From JBAXRT01 sp037131065 (GTDB lineage Bacteria > Bacteroidota > Bacteroidia > Bacteroidales > FEN-979): 11,399 nt of DNA. The number at the start of each line of letters is the position of its first letter. Position 1 is the first letter of the stretch. The notes under the pieces were generated by a model, which did not search any database, had not been told where the DNA came from, and saw only the letters and a program-made list of their open reading frames with translations. A program made the position numbers and the translations under genes. Shown piece after piece: positions 6,547-11,399 of this stretch. The stretch is from assembly GCA_037131065.1 (NCBI GenBank), contig JBAXRT010000101.1:1-11399 (forward strand), given 5' to 3'.

Positions 6547-7722
6547 TCACTTCCCAAGGATCCTTTTTGCCTCGCTCTCCGGGATCCTTTCATTACCGCG
6601 AAAGATCACGATGAATGCATCTTTGAACCCTTTCCGTTTTACCTGCTGGAGGAGCCGGTTGGCAGCTTCGAGGGATGGTTCATCTCCAACCGTGTACTTG
6701 CAGAGACCATTATGCCGGTACATGGAGACATGAGCGAACCCGTCAAATTTAGGGGAGTCAGTGCCGATATCGGTAGAGGTGGTCGCTATCTGGACACGGA
6801 ATGAGAGGGTCCCGGCCCGGGGTACGGCCTCCTGATATGGCACGATCTGGATTGTCTCTTTTTTCTGCTCCGGGATCTTATATTCCGGCGCCGCACCCGG
6901 ATTTTCAAGCTTTTGCTTATATACCTTGAAGGCCCTGAAAATGGCCGAAGCAATGTACTCCTGTCCCTTATCGGTGATCAGGAAATTCTCTTCGGAGGCA
7001 TTGCTCAGGTAACCCGACTCGACCAGCACGCTTGGCATGGTGGTTTTATAAAGCACGATGAAGCCGGCCTGTCGTACTCCCCTGTTATTCAGTCCGACCC
7101 TCTCCTCGAGTTGCTGCTGTATCTCAGCCGCGAACTCCATGCTCTGTTCCAGGTTGGAGTTCTGGAAAAGGGAGAAGGTGATATAGGATTCGTCGTTGTT
7201 GGGATCAAATCCAGAATATCTAGCAGAGTAGTCCGACTCGAGCAGGATTGCCGAGTTCTCCTGTTTGGCAATCTCAAGGTTGGCCTGCGACTTATGAAGC
7301 CCCATAACATAGGTCTCGGCTCCTCGAAGGGACTTGTCCCTGTTGGCGTTGCAATGAATGGAGATGAAAAGGTCGGCCTTGCTGCTGTTGGCGATCTCCG
7401 ACCTGCGGTCGAGCTCCACGAAGTAGTCGCGGTCGCGGGTGTAAATGACCTTCACCTCCTTGAAGTTGCGCTGGATCATATTCCCCAGCTTGAGGGCTAT
7501 GGCAAGGTTGAGGTTCTTCTCACGGGATCTTTTTCCCATGGCACCAGGGTCGTTGCCTCCGTGACCGGGATCGATAACGATCTTCCTGATCGTACCGTTC
7601 GTCTGGGCATGGATCTTCGGTCCCGGGAGGATCACCGGAAATGAGAAAATAAAAAACGCCGCCCAGAGCCGGATGCGCTGCAGAGGGATGTTAAAGAATC
7701 TTAAAAAAGACAACGGTCTCAA
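6547..7722 (-). CDS. N-acetylmuramoyl-L-alanine amidase (Amidase_3) with C-terminal SPOR-like domain
   Basis: This zinc amidase removes peptide stems from peptidoglycan glycan chains, typically during daughter-cell separation. The 391-residue protein has an N-terminal signal peptide (hydrophobic 19-33, cleavage near HA-Q at 39/40), then the Amidase_3 domain (about 45-268). The zinc ligands are visible: H54 in DPGHGGNDPGA, E68 in REKNLNL and H123 in SIHCNA, plus the catalytic E235 in LVESGYLSN. A Pro/Lys linker (275-300) leads to a SPOR-like domain (about 305-377, FRVQIATT through KYTVGDEPS to DAFIVIF), which would bind denuded septal glycan. No ATG fits near the N-terminus: the first in-frame Met lies beyond the signal peptide, so a TTG start is needed (7722, or 7713). 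It is the first gene of a probable operon with the MCE gene and is divergent from lptD. Confidence 0.92.
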   Translation of the reverse strand: MRPLSFLRFFNIPLQRIRLWAAFFIFSFPVILPGPKIHAQTNGTIRKIVIDPGHGGNDPGAMGKRSREKNLNLAIALKLGNMIQRNFKEVKVIYTRDRDYFVELDRRSEIANSSKADLFISIHCNANRDKSLRGAETYVMGLHKSQANLEIAKQENSAILLESDYSARYSGFDPNNDESYITFSLFQNSNLEQSMEFAAEIQQQLEERVGLNNRGVRQAGFIVLYKTTMPSVLVESGYLSNASEENFLITDKGQEYIASAIFRAFKVYKQKLENPGAAPEYKIPEQKKETIQIVPYQEAVPRAGTLSFRVQIATTSTDIGTDSPKFDGFAHVSMYRHNGLCKYTVGDEPSLEAANRLLQQVKRKGFKDAFIVIFRGNERIPESEAKRILGK

Positions 7723-7732
7723 TAATTTTAAT

Positions 7733-7740
7733 TAGTTTTG
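7733..7740 (+). promoter_or_regulatory. Candidate -7 box for lptD
   Basis: TAGTTTTG matches TAnnTTTG exactly, but no TTTG-like -33 box is visible at the right distance (around 7705-7715). Transcription from here would start near 7747 and give a leader of almost 90 bases crossing the amidase promoter candidate. Confidence 0.3.
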
Positions 7741-7795
7741 AAACCCGAAGAATAACGGTCTACAACGCCTTTTTATTCTGAATTTGATTTCAAAA

Positions 7796-7828
7796 CAAAG
7801 ATAGAACATAAACCCCGGAATTCAGAAA
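7796..7828 (-). promoter_or_regulatory. Candidate promoter for the amidase-MCE operon
   Basis: On the minus strand TATCTTTG (7803-7796) matches the -7 consensus exactly. TTTC (7828-7825) lies 21 bases upstream as a three-of-four -33 box. Transcription would start near 7789, leaving a leader of about 67 bases to the TTG at 7722. It faces the lptD -7 candidate. Confidence 0.45.
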
Positions 7829-7833
7829 AGAAG

Positions 7834-7855
7834 TTGTTAACGAAATTATTAACAA
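7834..7855 (+). promoter_or_regulatory. Inverted repeat covering the lptD start codon
   Basis: TTGTTAA (7834-7840) and TTAACAA (7849-7855) are perfect inverted copies with an 8-base loop. The first arm contains the TTG start codon. The stem has only one G-C pair, so RNA folding would be weak; a DNA-binding dyad is another reading. It may also simply reflect the near-repeated codons for LLTKLLTK. Confidence 0.25.
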
Positions 7856-10566
7856 AACCTTTCTTTTTTTTCCTTTTTTTGTTTCAATTCCTCCTGTTGC
7901 CCGACACCGGTTTATATGCACAGGATACGATCGGGCAGAAAAAGAAGGATTCCATTTACCTGATGGATTCGCTCAGACAGGCACCTGTCATCCGGGTGAA
8001 CCTTGCCGATACCTCCGTGGCAAAACCCGACACAGCACTTAAGCTCAAAAAAGCGATCGCAGCAATTGATACCATAACAAAGTCGGATACTTCCGCCAAA
8101 GACACTATTGCCAAAAAGAAGGAGGGGGGCCAGAAACTTGAAGCAAAGGTAGAATATGTTTCCAGGGACTCGCTCCGTTTCGAAATCAAGGACCAGAAGG
8201 TTTTTCTTTACAAAGACGCTGAGATCAAGTATCAGAACATCGATCTGAAGGCGGCCTATATTGAGATCGATTTCCCGAAGAACCTCGTCTTTGCCAAGGG
8301 AATCCCCGACTCCACGGGCAAGGACCAGGGGATGCCGCAATTCTCAGAGGGCTCTGAAAACTTCAAATCCAAGATCATCAACTACAACTACATCACCAAG
8401 CGGGGATTCATTAGTACTGTATTCACGAAGCAGGACGAAGGGTATCTGCATGGAACGGTGGTCAAGAAGATGGAGAACAACGTGACCTACATCAAATCGG
8501 GAACCTATACTACCTGCGAAAATGAGGAGAATCCCCATTTTGGGTTCAAATTCAACAAAGCCAAGGTCATTCCGGGTAAAAGGGTCATCACCGGCCCGGC
8601 CTACATGGAAATTGCAGGGGTGGCCACGCCGCTGGTTGTACCGTTCGGTTACTTTCCGAACCGGACAGGGCAGCGGTCCGGGATCCTGCTCCCAACTTAC
8701 GGGGAGTCGAACAACCGGGGCTTCTATTTTGAGAACTTCGGCTATTACCTGGCCATCAGCCAGTACATGGATCTGAAGATTCAGGCCGACATCTATACCC
8801 GCGGAAGCTGGGCCATCAAACCCACCTACACCTACAACAAGCGTTACCATTTCAACGGGAGTTTCAACTTCAGCTATGCCGTGAACAAGATCGGATCGGC
8901 CGACTCACCCGATTACCAGGAATCAACCGACTTCAGGGTCCGGTGGACCCACAACCAGGACCCAAAAGCGAGGCCCAGGAGCAGCTTCTCCGCAAACGTG
9001 AACATCGTCAGCAATACCTTCAACAAGTACAACCTGTCGAGCAGCACGGAGGCCTATCTTTCCAACACCTTCCAGTCGAGTATCAACTATTCTACCAACT
9101 TCGCGGGCAAATACTTCCTGAACATCAACTTCAACCACAGCCAGAACACCCTGAATAAGACAATCGAGATAACCCTTCCGCAGATCGCCTTTTCTGTGAA
9201 CCAATTCTATCCTTTCCGCCGCAAAAATCCGGTCGGAAAGATGCGCTGGTACGAACAGATCAGCATGAAGTATAATTTCGACGCCGAAAACCGTTATAAC
9301 ACATACGACTCGCTGCTGTTCAAACCCGGATGGGAAAAGCTGATGAGAAACGGTATCCGCCACAGCTTCCCCATCAACGGGACCTTCAGGGTACTGAAAT
9401 TCTTTAACTGGACCAACGGGATCAACATCAGCGACCGGATGTATTTCCAGACCATCCGAAAGCGTTATGTCTCACCGGAGTCCGGCGACAGCATTATGGG
9501 ATACTACAAGACCGACACCGTCTTCGGATTCGCCAATGCCTTTGACGCAAATTTCTCCTCCTCGATCAATACAAGAATTTACGGTATGTACCAGTTCAAA
9601 AAGGGACCCCTGGTGGCTATCCGCCATATGGTGACCCCTTCGGTGACCTTCTCCTACACGCCAAACTGGGGATCCCCTTCTCTCGGTTACTGGAGATACA
9701 TCGAGAACGATACCAACACGGTGAACCCTCAGAAATATTCAATCTTCCAGAACGGGATCTACGGGGGACCGCCGAGCGATCAGTCGGGGATGATAACCTT
9801 CGCCATCAGTAACAACCTCGAGATCAAGGTAAGGAACCGGAAAGACACCATCACGGGAACCCGGAAAATCCCGCTGATCGACGACCTTACCATCCGGGCC
9901 TCCTACGATATTGCCAAGGATTCGGTAAAATGGTCGCCTATTACCCTGAGTGGCCGGAGTACGTTGTTTAAAGGACTTACCATTCAATACTCATGGGCCT
10001 GGGATATGTATGCCCGGGATTCGCTTGGAAGGAGGACCAATACAACGGAGTGGAAGGCGAATCACCGTTTGCTGAGGCTCGACAACACCCGGTGGGATGT
10101 CGGACTCTCCTACACCCTTTCATCCGACAAGGTCAAGGGTAAGAAAACCCCGACCAAGGGCTCGCCGCAGGAGCAGCAGGACATCATGGACTACTACGAT
10201 TATTATGTCGATTTCGATATTCCCTGGAGTTTTTCATTCAACTACAGTTTCAGTTACAACAAGGCCTGGGATAACTCCCAGTATACAAGGGTGGGGAAGA
10301 TCGTCCAAACTCTTGGTTTCAACGGGCAGCTGAACATCACGCCGAAATGGAAGATCAGCCTGACAACAGGATGGGATTTCACCAACAATCAGATATCCTA
10401 CACTTCGATTGATGTTTACCGCGATCTTCACTGCTGGGAAATGCGCTTCGGCTGGATCCCGAAAGGAGCCCAGCAAAGCTGGAACTTCTCCATCAACGTG
10501 AAAGCCTCGGTGCTGCAGGACATGAAGCTGAACAAGAAGAAGGACTTCAGGGACTTTGCAGATTAA
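7834..10566 (+). CDS. lptD: LPS-assembly outer-membrane protein LptD (Bacteroidota type)
   Basis: LptD is the outer-membrane barrel that inserts lipopolysaccharide into the outer leaflet. The 910-residue protein has a signal peptide very rich in Phe and Leu (cleavage near LYA-QD, 29/30) and a Lys/Asp/Thr-rich linker (about 35-100). An OstA-like periplasmic domain follows (about 102-220, with RFEIKDQKVFLYKDAEIKY), then a large beta-barrel region (about 240-900) dense in alternating aromatic strands. GPAYMEIAGVATPLVVPFGY and RSGILLPTYGESNNRGFYF are family-typical at the barrel entrance. There are exactly two cysteines, C228 before the barrel and C867 in its last part. No in-frame ATG exists upstream before a stop at 7753, so the start is TTG 7834; this also gives a proper signal peptide. 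The stop codon is followed directly by a heptamer array. It is divergent from the amidase gene, and ridA follows 32 bp later. Confidence 0.92.
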   Translation: MLTKLLTKPFFFFLFLFQFLLLPDTGLYAQDTIGQKKKDSIYLMDSLRQAPVIRVNLADTSVAKPDTALKLKKAIAAIDTITKSDTSAKDTIAKKKEGGQKLEAKVEYVSRDSLRFEIKDQKVFLYKDAEIKYQNIDLKAAYIEIDFPKNLVFAKGIPDSTGKDQGMPQFSEGSENFKSKIINYNYITKRGFISTVFTKQDEGYLHGTVVKKMENNVTYIKSGTYTTCENEENPHFGFKFNKAKVIPGKRVITGPAYMEIAGVATPLVVPFGYFPNRTGQRSGILLPTYGESNNRGFYFENFGYYLAISQYMDLKIQADIYTRGSWAIKPTYTYNKRYHFNGSFNFSYAVNKIGSADSPDYQESTDFRVRWTHNQDPKARPRSSFSANVNIVSNTFNKYNLSSSTEAYLSNTFQSSINYSTNFAGKYFLNINFNHSQNTLNKTIEITLPQIAFSVNQFYPFRRKNPVGKMRWYEQISMKYNFDAENRYNTYDSLLFKPGWEKLMRNGIRHSFPINGTFRVLKFFNWTNGINISDRMYFQTIRKRYVSPESGDSIMGYYKTDTVFGFANAFDANFSSSINTRIYGMYQFKKGPLVAIRHMVTPSVTFSYTPNWGSPSLGYWRYIENDTNTVNPQKYSIFQNGIYGGPPSDQSGMITFAISNNLEIKVRNRKDTITGTRKIPLIDDLTIRASYDIAKDSVKWSPITLSGRSTLFKGLTIQYSWAWDMYARDSLGRRTNTTEWKANHRLLRLDNTRWDVGLSYTLSSDKVKGKKTPTKGSPQEQQDIMDYYDYYVDFDIPWSFSFNYSFSYNKAWDNSQYTRVGKIVQTLGFNGQLNITPKWKISLTTGWDFTNNQISYTSIDVYRDLHCWEMRFGWIPKGAQQSWNFSINVKASVLQDMKLNKKKDFRDFAD

Positions 10567-10594
10567 TGACTATTGACTATTGACTAATGACTAA
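10560..10594 (+). repeat. Tandem heptamer array TGACTAW between lptD and ridA
   Basis: Directly after the lptD stop (TAA, 10564-10566) come TGACTAT, TGACTAT, TGACTAA and TGACTAA (10567-10594). The last coding bases (10560-10566, AGATTAA) look like one more degenerate unit in register. The units share TGACTA with the array behind gatD, and as there the array runs in the sense direction from the stop codon. It occupies nearly the whole intergenic gap and creates an ATG at 10587. Confidence 0.85.
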
Positions 10595-10598
10595 TTAT

Positions 10599-10976
10599 AT
10601 GAAACGAATTATCAGTACCGATAAAGCCCCGAAGGCGATCGGACCATACAGCCAAGCTGTGGAAGTAAACGGAATGTTATACATCTCCGGCCAGATACCC
10701 ATTGATCCTGCAACCGGAAAGCTGGCTGAAGGAGGGATCACCGAACAAACGGAGCAGGTGATGAAGAATATCTCGGCCATCCTGAGTGCTGCCGGTTACT
10801 CCTTCAGGGATGTGATCAAGTCGACCTGCCTGCTGAGCGACATGGAGAACTTTGCCTCCATGAATGCCGTTTACGGAAAATATTATGCTGTTGATCCCCC
10901 GGCCAGGGCCGCCTATGGCGTGGTGAAATTACCGCTCGGTTCCCTTGTTGAGATCGAGACCATCGCGGTCAGGTAG
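10599..10976 (+). CDS. ridA: RidA family enamine/imine deaminase
   Basis: RidA (YjgF/YER057c/UK114) hydrolyses reactive 2-aminoacrylate and related enamines released by PLP enzymes such as threonine dehydratase, forming a cytoplasmic trimer. With the start at 10599 the protein has 125 residues, the family's normal size. It shows IGPYSQAVEVNGMLYISGQI (14-33) with Y17, the central STCLLSDMENFASMNAVY (75-92), and PARAAYGVVKLPLGSLVEIE (101-120) with R103 and E120, corresponding to the substrate-binding Arg and the conserved Glu of the family. An in-frame ATG at 10587 would add MTNY, but those codons come from the heptamer array, so 10599 is preferred. Transcription probably reads through from lptD. 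It converges with the CHAT gene across 28 bp, where no clear terminator is seen. Confidence 0.93.
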   Translation: MKRIISTDKAPKAIGPYSQAVEVNGMLYISGQIPIDPATGKLAEGGITEQTEQVMKNISAILSAAGYSFRDVIKSTCLLSDMENFASMNAVYGKYYAVDPPARAAYGVVKLPLGSLVEIETIAVR

Positions 10977-11004
10977 CCGGAAAAGGCATAACAGATATCA
11001 TTGA

Positions 11005-11399
11005 TCATCGCCCGATGAGGACCCACGCGGCCCAGAGTGTCGGAAGGGCAGTGTCACGGCAGGCGATCATCTCCATCTTGGTTTCGCGGAGGGCCCTGCT
11101 GTAACTCATTCCCGAGAGCCATTTCCGGTAGAAATTAACCATGAACCGGCCCGCGTATTTGTCGGTGATGTTCCACAGCGTTGCAAGGATGTTCTTGGCG
11201 CCGGCGCCAAGGAATCCGGCCGGCATGGTGGCGATACACTGGGGCCCCTCCCATCTGCCTGCTGCAGAAGCGCAGGCATTCAGCACAACAAGGTCGGCCT
11301 TCAGCCTCATGTTCAGAATCTCCTTCAGGGTCAGAATTCCCTTTGGACAAAGGTCGTTTCTGCCTGTCGGTTCACCTACCCAGAAAAGGAATCCTCCGG
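11005..11399 (-). CDS. C-terminal part of a CHAT-domain (caspase-like) protein (partial)
   Basis: About 131 C-terminal residues are visible; the reading frame stays open to the right edge, so the ATG at 11310 is internal. The sequence fits the second half of a CHAT domain, a caspase-like cysteine peptidase fold usually joined to TPR repeats. KGILTLKEILNMRLKADLVV leads to LNACASAAG with the likely catalytic Cys (codon 11274-11272). Then come FLGAGAKNILATLWNITDKY, FMVNFYRKWLSGMSYSRALR and the closing WAAWVLIGR. The matching catalytic His, expected in an HFATHG-type motif upstream, would lie outside the window, as would any TPRs. CHAT proteins take part in peptidase signalling, including TPR-CHAT associated with type III-E CRISPR, but most are of unknown role. 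Nothing here ties this one to a particular system. Confidence 0.8.
   Translation of the reverse strand, partial: GGFLFWVGEPTGRNDLCPKGILTLKEILNMRLKADLVVLNACASAAGRWEGPQCIATMPAGFLGAGAKNILATLWNITDKYAGRFMVNFYRKWLSGMSYSRALRETKMEMIACRDTALPTLWAAWVLIGR

Noticed and set aside
10587..10598. ridA starting at the upstream ATG (adding MTNY)
   Set aside because: The codons derive from the heptamer array, and the family's usual length and first residues fit the ATG at 10599.

Overview
The window reads as a chromosomal segment of a member of the Bacteroidota, probably Bacteroidales-like and of moderate GC. Four things point there: a long OstA/LptA-like periplasmic protein, an LptD of the Bacteroidota type, an amidase gene followed by an MCE (MlaD-like) gene, and promoter candidates that fit the Bacteroidota -7 box TAnnTTTG better than E. 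coli sigma70 boxes. No rRNA, tRNA, insertion sequence, phage gene or CRISPR array was seen.

Layout. Positions 1-216 (minus) hold the start of a protein resembling the N-terminal leader of PAS-domain sensor kinases, cut by the window edge. A 225-bp gap follows, with a candidate promoter, a small hairpin and a heptamer repeat array. Positions 442-3830 (minus) hold a two-gene operon, gatE then gatD, encoding the archaeal-type tRNA-dependent amidotransferase that converts Glu-tRNA(Gln) to Gln-tRNA(Gln). Positions 3948-10566 are an outer-membrane biogenesis block: an OstA/LptA-like protein (plus), an MCE/MlaD-like lipid-transport protein and a SPOR-containing N-acetylmuramoyl-L-alanine amidase (minus, amidase first), then LptD (plus). 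ridA (plus) follows LptD directly. At the right edge the C-terminal part of a CHAT-domain (caspase-like) protein lies on the minus strand.

How the genes work together. The OstA-like protein and LptD would be the periplasmic bridge and outer-membrane gate for lipopolysaccharide. The MCE protein would move phospholipids between membranes, and the amidase would cleave septal peptidoglycan. GatD and GatE form one enzyme: GatD releases ammonia from Gln or Asn, and GatE phosphorylates and amidates the mischarged Glu-tRNA(Gln). GatDE is classically an archaeal hallmark, because bacteria normally use GatCAB or GlnRS. Its presence inside an otherwise ordinary Bacteroidota neighbourhood is the most notable point of the window.

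The second notable point is a pair of tandem heptamer arrays (TGACTA plus one variable base). Both start at the stop codon of a gene (gatD and lptD) and run downstream in the sense direction, placing stop codons in all six frames.
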